DNA of 64,000 nucleotides from Bdellovibrio sp. NC01. GTDB lineage: Bacteria; Bdellovibrionota; Bdellovibrionia; Bdellovibrionales; Bdellovibrionaceae. Shown piece by piece: positions 36,740-46,667 of this stretch (positions within the stretch are counted from its first letter, which is position 1; every line of letters begins with the position of its first letter). The position numbers and the translations under genes are program-made. Below the pieces are notes generated by a model. The model worked only from the letters and a program-made list of their open reading frames with translations. It did not search any database and was not told the origin of the DNA. The stretch is taken from the NCBI RefSeq assembly GCF_006874625.1, contig NZ_CP030034.1:3720001-3784000 (forward strand), written 5' to 3'.

Positions 36740-37039
36740 ATGAACGCTCTATTGCGTAAGAAGAAGGTATGGGAATATAGGAACGAGCGAACTTTTTTGA
36801 GGCTCGTTGAAACCTCTGCGGATGTGACTGTTGAAAGCGCAAAGAAGGCCGGACAAATAACAAGCTTCCTCCTGTTTTTGGTGTATCGCACACCGAGGAT
36901 CTTGCTCGCCATCACAAGATGGACGTTTTTGAATCCACGTCTTCAGCGCTATTCATTACCAGGCACACCGGCAGAAGCCGTTGAACCTAATCTTCATTCA
37001 CTTGAAGCGAAGTTAAAGAACCCAATCTTGCTTCGCTAA
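36740..37039 (+). CDS. Small membrane-associated protein, unknown
   Basis: 99 residues: basic N-terminus (MNALLRKKKVWEYRNERTF), a hydrophobic region with two possible membrane segments (ITSFLLFLVYRTPRILLAITRW), and a mixed C-terminus. AGGAGGA lies well placed before the ATG at 36740, so the shorter start is preferred over the open frame's earlier codons. No homologue is recognised. Confidence 0.6.
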   Translation: MNALLRKKKVWEYRNERTFLRLVETSADVTVESAKKAGQITSFLLFLVYRTPRILLAITRWTFLNPRLQRYSLPGTPAEAVEPNLHSLEAKLKNPILLR

Positions 37040-37042
37040 TTT

Positions 37043-37068
37043 GCGGGGGACATCGTTCCCCGCTTTTT
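37043..37068 (+). terminator. Terminator after the 36740 gene
   Basis: GCGGGG/CCCCGC (37043-37048 with 37058-37063), 9-nt loop, then TTTTTC. Confidence 0.85.
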
Positions 37069-37155
37069 CTTTTATATCGACACACTGAGGTATTGACTCT
37101 GCAACGGCTAAACGAAAAGCTTAAGTCTATTCATTTTGTTCACGGAGGATGCATC

Positions 37156-37635
37156 ATGAGAATTCTGCTTGTCGCCCTATTGGCTCTTTCAATCACAGCT
37201 TGCGAAGTTCAAGACGAACAAAAACAAGACGATCCAAATAACAGCACACTTGTGAATGAAACAAACTATGACGTTTGCGGCATCAGCCCGGCTCCTCACA
37301 CTATCGAAGGCGCGTGGATGATGAAACAAGCTCAAGGCGCTTTCAAATTTACAACTACTTATGTGATCGCAAACGGTTCAATCCAACTGATCAATGAATG
37401 CAACATGAACGGCTCGAAGTTGAAAGCAACAGCGATGGCGCCAGCTGCTTATGATTCAACGACTGTGCAGCCATTGCGTCCTGCTTACGATGAACAAAAA
37501 ATCGAAAATCCAAATTTCAAAATGACTTGTGAGGCAAGTTTGACCACACAACGTTTAAACTACTTCTTCGACGGGAATTGCTTAGTGCTAATGCAACCGG
37601 GTACGAACAACCGTATCACTCTGGTTCCGCAATAA
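37156..37635 (+). CDS. Small lipoprotein, paralogue 1
   Basis: 159 residues; lipobox ITAC (Cys17). An acidic low-complexity start is followed by a compact domain with NYDVCGI, TCEASLTTQRLNYFF and a VLMQPGTNNRITLVPQ end. It shares order and key residues (conserved cysteines in DxCG and xMTC) with the next gene. CGGAGG supports the ATG at 37156. No known family. Confidence 0.7.
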   Translation: MRILLVALLALSITACEVQDEQKQDDPNNSTLVNETNYDVCGISPAPHTIEGAWMMKQAQGAFKFTTTYVIANGSIQLINECNMNGSKLKATAMAPAAYDSTTVQPLRPAYDEQKIENPNFKMTCEASLTTQRLNYFFDGNCLVLMQPGTNNRITLVPQ

Positions 37636-37659
37636 TTTTCGTCTATTCAATTTAAATTC

Positions 37660-37692
37660 AAAAGGGCTGAGGTTTTCCTCGGCCCTTTTCTT
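37660..37692 (+). terminator. Terminator between the tandem lipoproteins
   Basis: AAAAGGGC(T)GAGG pairs with CTC(G)GCCCTTTT around a TTTTC loop, followed by CTTTTTT. Confidence 0.8.
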
Positions 37693-37795
37693 TTTTGAAA
37701 TCAACTCGACTGTTTCTTAATACTATCGCTGTTGACTCACATCCTTGCACGAATGAATCTGCCTGCGTCTTAAACTTTCTGATAAGGAGTTTTTT

Positions 37796-38335
37796 ATGAT
37801 GCGCTTGTTGTTAATCGGATCACTCGTCGCGACTGTAGCTGCGTGTTCACGCGGAGGTAGTAAGTCTTCCGAACCAACATCGCCACAAACTCCCATTGAA
37901 AATGCAAACTCGGAACAAAAAGCCGAAGAGCTCAACAAAGTCGTCAATCTGACAGACTATTCGATTTGTGGCGCCAAGGGGCCAGAACCAAAAATCGATT
38001 CGAGTTGGGAAATCTTGCAAACACAAAGCGGCTTCACTTCGCTATTGAGTTTTGTTGTCATGAAAGATGGTCTGCGTGTGATCAATGACTGTAATCTGCA
38101 CGGTCGCAACTTACAGGCGCGCATCACGGTGCCTGTGCGTTTGGGGAAAAGTTACTTCGAAACACTTAAGCCTGCTCAGGATCTAAAAACGATTAACGAA
38201 AAAGAGTTCCAGATGACTTGTTCCGTGGATCTGAAAGTAAATCGCTTTACTTACGCGTTCTATGGCCGTTGTTTGGAGCTTTCTCAGCCAGAGAGCGGCT
38301 TGTATATGCTGCTTGTACCGAAGATGCCCAATTAA
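37796..38335 (+). CDS. Small lipoprotein, paralogue 2
   Basis: 179 residues; lipobox VAAC (Cys17). A Ser/Pro/Glu spacer, then a domain parallel to that at 37156: DYSICGA, NDCNLHG, MTCSVDLKVNRFTYAFYG and LLVPK. The AAGGAG site lies six bases from the first ATG. Independent transcription is likely because of the terminator before it. The pair arose by tandem duplication and has diverged strongly. Confidence 0.7.
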   Translation: MMRLLLIGSLVATVAACSRGGSKSSEPTSPQTPIENANSEQKAEELNKVVNLTDYSICGAKGPEPKIDSSWEILQTQSGFTSLLSFVVMKDGLRVINDCNLHGRNLQARITVPVRLGKSYFETLKPAQDLKTINEKEFQMTCSVDLKVNRFTYAFYGRCLELSQPESGLYMLLVPKMPN

Positions 38336-38388
38336 CGCTGTGAAGCACGTGTTCTGAGCCGCGGCTTAAGGTCAGAAAGGCCGTGAAA

Positions 38389-38405
38389 TCCTTTGTCACA
38401 AAGGA
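38389..38405. promoter_or_regulatory. Palindrome upstream of icd
   Basis: TCCTTTGT-C-ACAAAGGA, perfect apart from the central base, 48 bases before the icd start. A candidate operator. Confidence 0.5.
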
Positions 38406-38452
38406 CCCTTCGTCTTATATTTTCCAGGCATATAAAACGTAAAGGAACGGCT

Positions 38453-39682
38453 ATGAAAAAAATCAAAGTTGCAAATCCCGTCGTTGAACTTGACGGCGAT
38501 GAAATGACAAGAATCATCTGGAAATTCATTAAAGAAAAATTGATCCTTCCATACCTTGAAATCGATATTAAGTATTTCGACTTGGGCATGGAACATCGTG
38601 ACGCTACAAACGACCAAGTTACTGTTGATTCTGCTGAAGCAATCAAAAAGTACAACGTTGGTATCAAATGCGCGACGATCACTCCAGACGAAGCTCGCGT
38701 TAAAGAGTTCAACTTGAAACAAATGTGGAAATCACCAAACGGCACTATCCGTAACATCTTGGATGGTACAGTTTTCCGTGAACCAATCATTTGCAAAAAC
38801 GTTCCTCGCTTGGTTCCTAACTGGACAGCACCAATCTGTATCGGTCGTCACGCATTCGGTGACCAATACCGTGCAACAGATTTCGTGACTAAAGGTAAAG
38901 GTAAATTGACTGTGACTTTCCAACCTGAAAACGGTGGCGAAACTCAAACTTATGAAGTGTTCAACTTCAAAGGCGACGGTGTTGCATTGACTATGTACAA
39001 CACTGACGAGTCAATCAAAGGCTTTGCTCACTCTTGCTTCAACATGGCTCTTCAAAAGAAATGGCCTTTGTACCTTTCAACTAAGAACACAATCTTGAAA
39101 AAGTACGATGGTCGCTTCAAAGACATCTTCGAAGAAATCTACCAAAAAGAATTCAAAGCGAAATTCGATGCAGCTGGCATCACTTACGAACATCGTTTGA
39201 TCGACGACATGGTTGCTTCTGCTTTGAAATGGAATGGTAACTTCGTATGGGCTTGTAAGAACTACGATGGTGACGTTCAGTCAGATACAGTTGCACAAGG
39301 TTTCGGTTCTTTGGGTCTAATGACTTCAGTTCTAGTAACTCCAGATGGTAAAACAATGGAAGCTGAAGCAGCTCACGGTACAGTGACTCGTCACTACCGT
39401 CAGCACCAACAAGGTAAACCGACTTCGACAAATCCAATCGCGTCTATCTTCGCGTGGACTCGTGGTCTTGAGCACCGTGGTAACTTGGATGGCAACACTG
39501 AACTAGTTAAATTCGCTCAAACTTTGGAAAAAGTTTGCGTTGAAACAGTTGAAGCTGGCTTCATGACTAAGGACCTTGCTGTTTGCATTTACGGCGACAA
39601 AGTTCCTGCCGATAAATACATGAACACAGAGCCGTTCTTGAACAAACTTGATGAGAACTTGAAAAAAGCTCTTTCAATGTAA
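38453..39682 (+). CDS. icd: NADP-dependent isocitrate dehydrogenase, eukaryotic-type
   Basis: 409 residues of the dimeric (type II) [21 protein letters not shown] at the N-terminus, [23 protein letters not shown] with the substrate-binding Ser/Arg residues, and [28 protein letters not shown] with the metal ligands. It decarboxylates isocitrate to 2-oxoglutarate in the citric acid cycle. The ATG at 38453 with AAAGGAACGG is chosen over the frame's earlier codons. A strong terminator follows. Confidence 0.96.
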   Translation: MKKIKVANPVVELDGDEMTRIIWKFIKEKLILPYLEIDIKYFDLGMEHRDATNDQVTVDSAEAIKKYNVGIKCATITPDEARVKEFNLKQMWKSPNGTIRNILDGTVFREPIICKNVPRLVPNWTAPICIGRHAFGDQYRATDFVTKGKGKLTVTFQPENGGETQTYEVFNFKGDGVALTMYNTDESIKGFAHSCFNMALQKKWPLYLSTKNTILKKYDGRFKDIFEEIYQKEFKAKFDAAGITYEHRLIDDMVASALKWNGNFVWACKNYDGDVQSDTVAQGFGSLGLMTSVLVTPDGKTMEAEAAHGTVTRHYRQHQQGKPTSTNPIASIFAWTRGLEHRGNLDGNTELVKFAQTLEKVCVETVEAGFMTKDLAVCIYGDKVPADKYMNTEPFLNKLDENLKKALSM

Positions 39683-39711
39683 CTTTTAAAAATCATTTTG
39701 GTTTTCACGGA

Positions 39712-39740
39712 AAGCCTCGAGGAAACTCGAGGCTTTTTTT
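39712..39740. terminator. Terminator of icd (bidirectional)
   Basis: AAGCCTCGAG/CTCGAGGCTT with a GAAA loop (39712-39735), followed by a T-run. It also serves the convergent gene at 39742. Confidence 0.9.
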
Positions 39741-39741
39741 A

Positions 39742-40821
39742 TTAGCAGCGCGGAGCTGAGCCACCGCACGCGATTTGTTCTTCAGTCTCTTTCAATTTAA
39801 AGACATTTTCGATGCGTGTTTTATTTGTGAAGTAATACGCTTTTTCTGAATCATCAGAATCTTGAATCGTGCACAGCCAATTCAATGACTGCACAACCTT
39901 CTGCATTTTCACTTTTGCATCTGTGACTGATTTCAATTGGCGCATCAACACGCGTGTCGCCCAGATATCTGCATTCGCTTCTTGCTGGCGGCTTTTGAAA
40001 TATTCAGCACTCTTGTTTGGCAATGTGTTTTGTTGGCAAGCATAAGCGTCGTCTGATGCCAAACCTTTGAATTGCATTTGGTGAGTCAGCTCGTGCGCCA
40101 ACAAGAATACCAAACGTTGAATACGCTCTTCCTTCGCTTTGCCTGCACCACGCAACAATGTGCCTGGGCACATGAAAATAACGCCATTCGGGCCTCCGTT
40201 AGGAAGGTTTGAATAAGTGAACTCTTTCTGGCCAGAACCTGTGCACGCTGACGCTACTAAAACTGAAACCGTCTCTTTGCCAAGATATTCGTTCTCAAAT
40301 ACTTCAGTGATCGGCATTACAACCGTTGTGTTCAATGCGCCGATGTAGGTTTTCTTATTTTCATCACTTAACTTCGATTGCTCAACTTCTGAAATCAAAA
40401 GTTTGCGTGCAAGCTCGGTCGCTTCAATCACGTCTTTATCGTAATCGTAAATAGTGCGATACGCTTTGTCGGCAAGAAGTAGTAAGTCGTTTTTAACTTT
40501 AGTTTTGTTCAACTCTGCTGACAGTTGATCAAGCGCTGAATCAGTGCCATCAAAATTTTGTGGCAGCGTTGGATACTTCTTACGAAGCTCTGCGATCGCT
40601 GAAGTTAATCCTTCTTTTTTAATTTTATCGCCCATCACTGACGTCACGTCTACACAGACGGCTTGCGCTGGACTTTTGCACATGTAAGTGTGAACGTCCT
40701 GATCTTTTAATGTCGCGTTTTTTAGAACGTTATTTGTCAGATGCACATCTGTTTTTCGAGGAGCACAGGCAGCAAAGCCCACTATCACTGCTACAGCCAA
40801 TAAATAATTTTGTGTCTTCAT
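39742..40821 (-). CDS. Lipoprotein zinc peptidase (HExxH, gluzincin type)
   Basis: 359 residues; lipobox FAAC (Cys19). Zinc motif HELTHQMQF, with the likely third ligand in the downstream QQEANADIWA (ExxxD). Many cysteines in the mature part (for example YMCKSP, FMCPG, WLCTIQD). Gluzincin-like but not assignable to a named family by eye. Divergent from the long fibre gene at 41004. Exported and outer-membrane anchored, so a role in prey or fibre processing is possible (inference). Confidence 0.8.
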   Translation of the reverse strand: MKTQNYLLAVAVIVGFAACAPRKTDVHLTNNVLKNATLKDQDVHTYMCKSPAQAVCVDVTSVMGDKIKKEGLTSAIAELRKKYPTLPQNFDGTDSALDQLSAELNKTKVKNDLLLLADKAYRTIYDYDKDVIEATELARKLLISEVEQSKLSDENKKTYIGALNTTVVMPITEVFENEYLGKETVSVLVASACTGSGQKEFTYSNLPNGGPNGVIFMCPGTLLRGAGKAKEERIQRLVFLLAHELTHQMQFKGLASDDAYACQQNTLPNKSAEYFKSRQQEANADIWATRVLMRQLKSVTDAKVKMQKVVQSLNWLCTIQDSDDSEKAYYFTNKTRIENVFKLKETEEQIACGGSAPRC

Positions 40822-41003
40822 TGTTTATATTCCTCACATCTGTGCGCCCAAAACGTCATTATCTTGCACGGAAGTGCATTCTCGCGTTCTGGACGTTCTT
40901 AGGAATAGAAAAGCAATCGAGGTGCCAAAGCAGTGTTTCATTTTGGAGCACTTTCCAACTGGCTAGACTTCAGAGAAACCATCAAGATTCCGTTAAGTTA
41001 GGT

Positions 41004-44000
41004 ATGCTTTTTCAAACTCGTGTACGTACCTACAATAAGCAAATCTTGATTTTCTTTATCTTGTTTTTAACAAGCGTTTTGGCGTTTGCGTCCCCTGCTC
41101 AACTTACTTATCAAGGTCGAATTTTAAAAACAGATGGTACTCCCCTTGAGTACGCAAACGTTTCGTTTTTATTTCAAATCACTGATCCCGCTGGTAGCTG
41201 CGTAATTTATCAAGAACAAGTCACTGGTTACAGCATGGTGAATTCTGGTGGTGTGTTCGATGTTCCAATTGGCAATGGCACAATTCAATTTCCATTAAGT
41301 GGTACTGCAAGTGTTCTTGATGCTTTCAATAACTCTTCTACTTTCGATTGCGGTGTGTGTGCTTCATCGGGCTCGACATATTCTTGCTCTGTGGGCTCCA
41401 GCACTTATGCCGCTACGGTCGGAGCGACACGTAAGTTGCGTGTTTCTTTTTACGATGGTTCAGGTTGGAAAACGATTTCTCCTGATTCTGTGATTCGTTC
41501 CGTTCCTTATGCTGCGTACTCGATGTCAGCGCAAAAATTGGGAACAAATTCTGCGAGTGATTTTCTTTTAAAAACAGGAATTCCGGTTTGTTCGAGTGGT
41601 ACGTTCCTAGTGTGGGATGGAACTGCTTTAAGTTGTGGTGGCGTGTCTGGTGCTTCGGGCGGTACGGTTACAAATGTTAGTTCAAGCAACTCATACATCA
41701 CGATTACGAATCCAACTTCGACTCCCCAACTGACTTTGAATGTTGGTACCGCTGCAAACACTGTTGCTGCTGGTAATGACTCGCGCCTTGTGAATGCATT
41801 GCAAACCGGTGCGACGGCGGGTGGTGATCTTTCGGGAAGTTATCCAAATCCGACGCTTGCGAAAATCAATGGCACTTCAATTTCAATTGCCTCTTTAGCT
41901 TTAGCGAATGTTTTGAAATACAACGGCACAAGTTGGATTAATGCCTCTTTATCGACTGCGGATCTAACGGATGCTTCTGGCTTAGTGAAAGCTTCGCAAA
42001 TGCCAGCGAACTGTTCTGCGAATCAGACTTTAACATTCTCAAGCCCAACCGGAACTTGGACATGTTCGAATATTTCAATCACTGGTTCTGCATTTGGTTC
42101 GCAAGCGCAAAACTTAGTATTGGCTTCTCCGAATGGTTCTGCGGGCAATCCCACATTCCGTGCGATTTCTGCTGGTGATTTACCGACTGTTGGTACGGCA
42201 GGAACTTATCGTTCTGTGACGACGGATGCATATGGTCGTGTGACTGGTGGTACGAATCCTACGACTGCTGGTGCAGCTGGCTTAACTGACGTGTTTGTGA
42301 ATGGTGGTAATGCGTTTAGTGGAACTGCGAAATTGGGAACAACTGATGCGAATTCGCTGAATGTTGTTACCAATAATACCACGCGCATGACAGTGTTAAG
42401 TACGGGCGAGATTGGTATCGGTACAGCGACACCTCAATATCCATTCGACGTGGTTGTTAATAACAATCCTGCGACATTTACTGGAAGTTTTGCAACGACG
42501 GGTTCAGATGCGAACAGTACGAGAACTTTGAATGTTCTGAATGAACACACCACAACAGTGAATGGAAACAACTTTGTTCAAGCTTTAAAATCATCAAGTG
42601 CGCCAGTCATTGCCAACGGAATTACGGAGTCAGGCAATAGTCTTGCGACATGGTCGGCGGCATTTAGAAATAATCGCGGCACTGGAGATAACGGGACGCT
42701 AGGCACATTGATGTCCCACTACATTCAGTACGGTCATAACAATGTCGACGCTGCCGCAACACCGGTAACCACAAACGTGTATGGTTTGCAGCTTCAACCT
42801 TATATTCGTACGGGAACAGTTACGAATTTCTACGATATTTATATTTCAGCAGATGCAACTGGTGGTACCGCGACAAATCGTTGGGGTATTTATCAGCAAG
42901 GCACTTCAAACAACTACCTTGGTGGTAAATTAGGTATCGGCACGACTCCGACTGTATCGTTGGATCTTGGCTCACGCACTGATGCCGTTCGTTTACCTGC
43001 TGGTACAACAGCACAACAACCAACGGGTGCGAATGGTATGCTTCGCTACAATACCTCTACAAATTTAGCAGAGGTTTATCAAAACGGCGCTTGGGTAAGT
43101 TTAACGACTTCTGCGGGTGGTTCTAATGTCACAACGAATTCTTCTGGTGCAGTAACTGTCGCTGCCGGTGGTACAAATCAAAACGTCACGTTGCAGGCTT
43201 CAGGCACTGGTGTTGTGACTTCTCCAAGTGTTTTGACTTTAACTGGTGGTCAAGCTTCTGCTTCGACATCTTCAGGTGCACTGGTTGTCAGTGGTGGTGT
43301 TGGCGTTAGTGGCAACATCAACGCCGGCGGCAACCTTGCGGTTGGCGGAATGACGTGGGCATCGGGATTCCGTGCAGCTATGGGTGCGCCGAATGCTGCT
43401 GATAGTTCTACGAACGGTATTGCTTTTGGTAACGATGGCGACACGGGTATCTTCAATCCAGGCTCTAACTCTGCCAGTGGTACTTTGGCGTTTTATAGCA
43501 ATAACGTTGAAGCAATGCGAATCGCAAATGGTATGGTGGGCATCGGCAACACAACCATGAAAGAAGCTTTGGATGTTACCGGTGCCATCACTTCCACTCA
43601 AGGTCTGCGTATTAATGCTTACAATGATGGAGCATGGAAACAAAAAACTGCGGGCTACAGCGCCGTCATTTATCAAGATAACAGCAATGGCAGTTTGAGT
43701 TTTTCTAACTCTTCGGCAAGTGTCGCTGCTGATGCGGTGGCTTCTCTTTCAACTAAGATGCTTATTAATAGTTCTGGCTATGTTGGTATCGGGACAACAA
43801 ATCCATCATCAAACTTGCAAGTCATTGGATCGACAACAACGAATGCTGGTAGTTTAATTTCAGGTGGCTACTCGACAAATCCTGCTTCGAGTTCAACGAC
43901 AGGAACGTGGGCCATGAATCTGACGAATACTTATTCGAAAGATGGTTTGGACGTAACTGCCAGCGGAATTCGTGGTGGTGAGGTTGCAGCGATTAATGCC

Positions 44001-45632
44001 TCAACATCAAATGTAAATATGCTTTATGGTTTGGTCGGTGTTACGACAAACACAAGCTCTGGTAGCGTTGATACAAGTTATGGTGTTTTAGGTAGCGGCC
44101 GTAACGCCGGTTCGGGAACTGTCACAAACGCTTATGGTGTCGTTGCGAATACAACAGTTTCTGGTACGGGACCAATCACGAATGCGTATGGTGTTTACGT
44201 TGCTTCCATGCAGGGTACAAATAAGTGGGCGTTCTATGCGAACGATCCTGCTCCTTCTTACTTAAAAGGTAACTTGGGTATTGGGACGACAACGCCTTCT
44301 TATGCATTAGACATTCAGGGTTCTGTCAGCGGAGCAAGTTTGCTTCGCTCTACAAATGCCCCAAGCGGGCCTGATCTTTATTTACAAAAAGATCGTGGTG
44401 CTGTGGGTGCTCCTGTTGTCGCGCAAAGTGGTGATGCTTTAGGTAACATCAGCTTCCGTGGTTATGATGGCTCTGCTTATATTCGTGGTGCTTTGATTCA
44501 AAGTTTAATTTCAGCGGCTCCGGCTGCTGGGTCATTGAAAGCTTCTCTTGCTTTCCACACAAACAACGGCGCCGGTGATGCGACTGAAAGAATGCGTATT
44601 GATTCTGCGGGTAACGTGGGTATCGGTACAACATCTCCGAATTCTGCGTTGGATGTGCGAAACTCAACTGCTGCCAACGGAACTGCAGCCTTAGCTTTCA
44701 ATGCTGGCGTCGGCACTGATGGCACACTGGGATCTCTCAATGTTCAACTATGGGGTACTCCTTCTGCAACAGCGGCTAGCCGCTATGCTGGGATTGTCGC
44801 TGGCGATGCCGGGGGCGTTCGTCCACTTATTCTGAATATGGCTACCAATGGAACTCAAGGGGCCGTTGGTATCGGCACGACAGCTCCGCAAGCGACGCTA
44901 GACGTACGCAGCTATATCCAAGTCAAAGCAGCAGCTTCAGCTTATGACACTGGAATTTTCTTGAAAGCAAACGGTGTCACGGGCTCTGACAATCGCTTTT
45001 TGATTCGCACTTCACCTGATGCTGGTAAGTTAGGTCAATTTGAAATTGTTCGGTTCGACCCTGCCGCCGGGGCAGAGATTGATCGTACTCAATATCAGTT
45101 GAACGGTAACTGGGTCTTCCCACAGAACATCACTTCGAGCGGTTGCGTTTACTATAATGGTGGTCAGATTGGTAACTGTGCTTCCGATCAGCGCATTAAA
45201 GAAAATGTGCGCACATTTGATGTTGGGCTTGATGCTCTTCTTGGAATTCACCCTGTGAACTTCACTTACAACGGTCTTGCGGAATTGCCGAATGATGGAA
45301 AAGTTCAATTGGGTGTGATCGCGCAGGATTTGGAAAAAACAGCGCCTTCACTTGTAAAACGCAAAATGGTGAAACTGAACCCAGATGATAAAGAAAAAAC
45401 CGAAATCAAAACTGTTGATTACGGTGCGTTTACTTATGTCATCATCAATGCAGTGAAAGATTTGTACGCGCGATGGTTTAGCGACAGCCAAGCTGTGCAT
45501 CGCGAGATCGCTTCGCTGAAAGAAGAAAACGCAAAAATCAAATTGGAAAATTCTGAAGTGAAAGCAGAAAGCCAAATGATGAAGGCCTATCTTTGTCAGA
45601 AAGACCCGTCTGCTCCGTTCTGCAAAAAATAA
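41004..45632 (+). CDS. Mosaic adhesive fibre protein 1, phage-tail-fibre-like, C-terminal S74 chaperone
   Basis: 1542 residues. A signal peptide (about 1-29) is followed by an N-terminal domain beginning LTYQGRILKTDGTPL (also in fibre 2 at 54931). The middle is fibre-like, with repeated GIGT-x-P-x-x-x-L-D-V phrases (about seven) and GDLSGSYPNPTLAKINGTS-like repeats. The end holds an S74 endosialidase chaperone domain: Ser1394-Asp-Gln-Arg-Ile-Lys1399 supplies the Ser/Lys dyad for self-cleavage, followed by DYGAFTYVIINAVKDLYAR. After it lies a heptad coiled coil (IASLKEENAKIKLEN). S74 domains trimerise fibres and release themselves. The layout corresponds to Bdellovibrio MAT fibres, which recognise prey. 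The start at 41004 places the signal correctly; the longer frame overlaps the divergent peptidase gene. Confidence 0.85.
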   Translation: MLFQTRVRTYNKQILIFFILFLTSVLAFASPAQLTYQGRILKTDGTPLEYANVSFLFQITDPAGSCVIYQEQVTGYSMVNSGGVFDVPIGNGTIQFPLSGTASVLDAFNNSSTFDCGVCASSGSTYSCSVGSSTYAATVGATRKLRVSFYDGSGWKTISPDSVIRSVPYAAYSMSAQKLGTNSASDFLLKTGIPVCSSGTFLVWDGTALSCGGVSGASGGTVTNVSSSNSYITITNPTSTPQLTLNVGTAANTVAAGNDSRLVNALQTGATAGGDLSGSYPNPTLAKINGTSISIASLALANVLKYNGTSWINASLSTADLTDASGLVKASQMPANCSANQTLTFSSPTGTWTCSNISITGSAFGSQAQNLVLASPNGSAGNPTFRAISAGDLPTVGTAGTYRSVTTDAYGRVTGGTNPTTAGAAGLTDVFVNGGNAFSGTAKLGTTDANSLNVVTNNTTRMTVLSTGEIGIGTATPQYPFDVVVNNNPATFTGSFATTGSDANSTRTLNVLNEHTTTVNGNNFVQALKSSSAPVIANGITESGNSLATWSAAFRNNRGTGDNGTLGTLMSHYIQYGHNNVDAAATPVTTNVYGLQLQPYIRTGTVTNFYDIYISADATGGTATNRWGIYQQGTSNNYLGGKLGIGTTPTVSLDLGSRTDAVRLPAGTTAQQPTGANGMLRYNTSTNLAEVYQNGAWVSLTTSAGGSNVTTNSSGAVTVAAGGTNQNVTLQASGTGVVTSPSVLTLTGGQASASTSSGALVVSGGVGVSGNINAGGNLAVGGMTWASGFRAAMGAPNAADSSTNGIAFGNDGDTGIFNPGSNSASGTLAFYSNNVEAMRIANGMVGIGNTTMKEALDVTGAITSTQGLRINAYNDGAWKQKTAGYSAVIYQDNSNGSLSFSNSSASVAADAVASLSTKMLINSSGYVGIGTTNPSSNLQVIGSTTTNAGSLISGGYSTNPASSSTTGTWAMNLTNTYSKDGLDVTASGIRGGEVAAINASTSNVNMLYGLVGVTTNTSSGSVDTSYGVLGSGRNAGSGTVTNAYGVVANTTVSGTGPITNAYGVYVASMQGTNKWAFYANDPAPSYLKGNLGIGTTTPSYALDIQGSVSGASLLRSTNAPSGPDLYLQKDRGAVGAPVVAQSGDALGNISFRGYDGSAYIRGALIQSLISAAPAAGSLKASLAFHTNNGAGDATERMRIDSAGNVGIGTTSPNSALDVRNSTAANGTAALAFNAGVGTDGTLGSLNVQLWGTPSATAASRYAGIVAGDAGGVRPLILNMATNGTQGAVGIGTTAPQATLDVRSYIQVKAAASAYDTGIFLKANGVTGSDNRFLIRTSPDAGKLGQFEIVRFDPAAGAEIDRTQYQLNGNWVFPQNITSSGCVYYNGGQIGNCASDQRIKENVRTFDVGLDALLGIHPVNFTYNGLAELPNDGKVQLGVIAQDLEKTAPSLVKRKMVKLNPDDKEKTEIKTVDYGAFTYVIINAVKDLYARWFSDSQAVHREIASLKEENAKIKLENSEVKAESQMMKAYLCQKDPSAPFCKK

Positions 45633-46529
45633 TTATTTCTGGAGTTCCGCGATCAAACGATCATTCATTTCGCGGTACTCTGGAGAAACGCCTGCCTTGA
45701 TATCTTCTTTTGCTAATTTCATAATCGCATTTAGAATCTTGTCGGCGTAAACGCGCGCCTGGTCGCGGTTTTCAGGCCACATGTTTTTACCAATCCACGC
45801 ACGCACGAACGCAAGCTTTGCATGTTCTTCACTTAACTGATTTTCGTAACGCATGCTTGGTTCATGATCGAAATCGCGAAGGCTGATGTAGTTGAATTCT
45901 TCTTTCGACATGGCGTCGTAATAAAGTGCCTGCACCATCGCACTTTTGCTATCGTACTGATAAACAGCTATTACATCGGCAAAAAATTCTGAGTACGCAG
46001 AAAGATAGTTTACGAAATCAGCGTAGTTTGTGACTTTGGCAATTTCTTTATTTGCTTCATCGACTTTGCTGTACGGAACTTGCTTGCGATAGTACGCCTC
46101 TTTCACGTTCGAAAGATTTGCTAAATCTTTTGCGAGTTCTGTGAATTGTGGAAATTCTTTTTTTACTCTTTCGTGAAAAATCGAATGACCGTATTCATGT
46201 GCGGCAGCGGTTACAACATTCGCGCGTGGGACCGGATATTCTTGACCATAACGACCGTAAAAAATCATGCGATACGGAAGTTCAATCATGTGACCCAAAT
46301 CAAAAGCCGCATTATCGGATTCAGTTCCGATCACGAGTGTGACGTTGGGGCCACCGAAGGTTTCTTTGATTTCGTTGAAAACGTGCGACAGATCTTCCGC
46401 AAATTCACAGTCGTCATAATCCAAAAAAATGACGTCAGAAGTGGAAGGTTTTAGGTCTTTGCAAACCGATGCTTGGGCAAGTGAACCCGTCAAAACGAAC
46501 CCAAACAGAACGAGCGCCAGGCTTTTCAT
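45633..46529 (-). CDS. Exported HExxH metallopeptidase
   Basis: 298 residues with a signal peptide (about 1-20). Zinc motif HEYGHSIFHE (His111, Glu112, His115) with SEFFADVIA about 80 residues later supplying the third ligand (ExxxD gluzincin pattern). Convergent with fibre 1, with no spacing. The mature protein is probably periplasmic or secreted. The family is not named with confidence; a zincin with a peptidase role is a safe reading. Confidence 0.8.
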   Translation of the reverse strand: MKSLALVLFGFVLTGSLAQASVCKDLKPSTSDVIFLDYDDCEFAEDLSHVFNEIKETFGGPNVTLVIGTESDNAAFDLGHMIELPYRMIFYGRYGQEYPVPRANVVTAAAHEYGHSIFHERVKKEFPQFTELAKDLANLSNVKEAYYRKQVPYSKVDEANKEIAKVTNYADFVNYLSAYSEFFADVIAVYQYDSKSAMVQALYYDAMSKEEFNYISLRDFDHEPSMRYENQLSEEHAKLAFVRAWIGKNMWPENRDQARVYADKILNAIMKLAKEDIKAGVSPEYREMNDRLIAELQK

Positions 46530-46667
46530 AAATGGTCCTTTGAAATAAAACTATCGATTTAATACGCGAAAGCTAATCTATTGATATAGAACGGTATTTT
46601 CCAAACAAACTTGCGTAATGGAAGTCTTTTTAGGGCTGATTAAAAAATAGGCAATCTACTCGAGGGA

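Noticed and set aside
36574-36759. ORF of 61 residues between the small ORF and the gene at 36740
   Set aside because: No ribosome site, and it overlaps the better supported gene at 36740 in another frame.
38391-38415. A further ECF41 promoter (TGTCACA...CGTC) before icd
   Set aside because: The spacer between the two boxes is about 10 bp instead of 16.
40710-41003. N-terminal extension of fibre 1 by 98 residues
   Set aside because: The extension overlaps the divergent peptidase gene and would bury the signal peptide. The ATG at 41004 is the better start.
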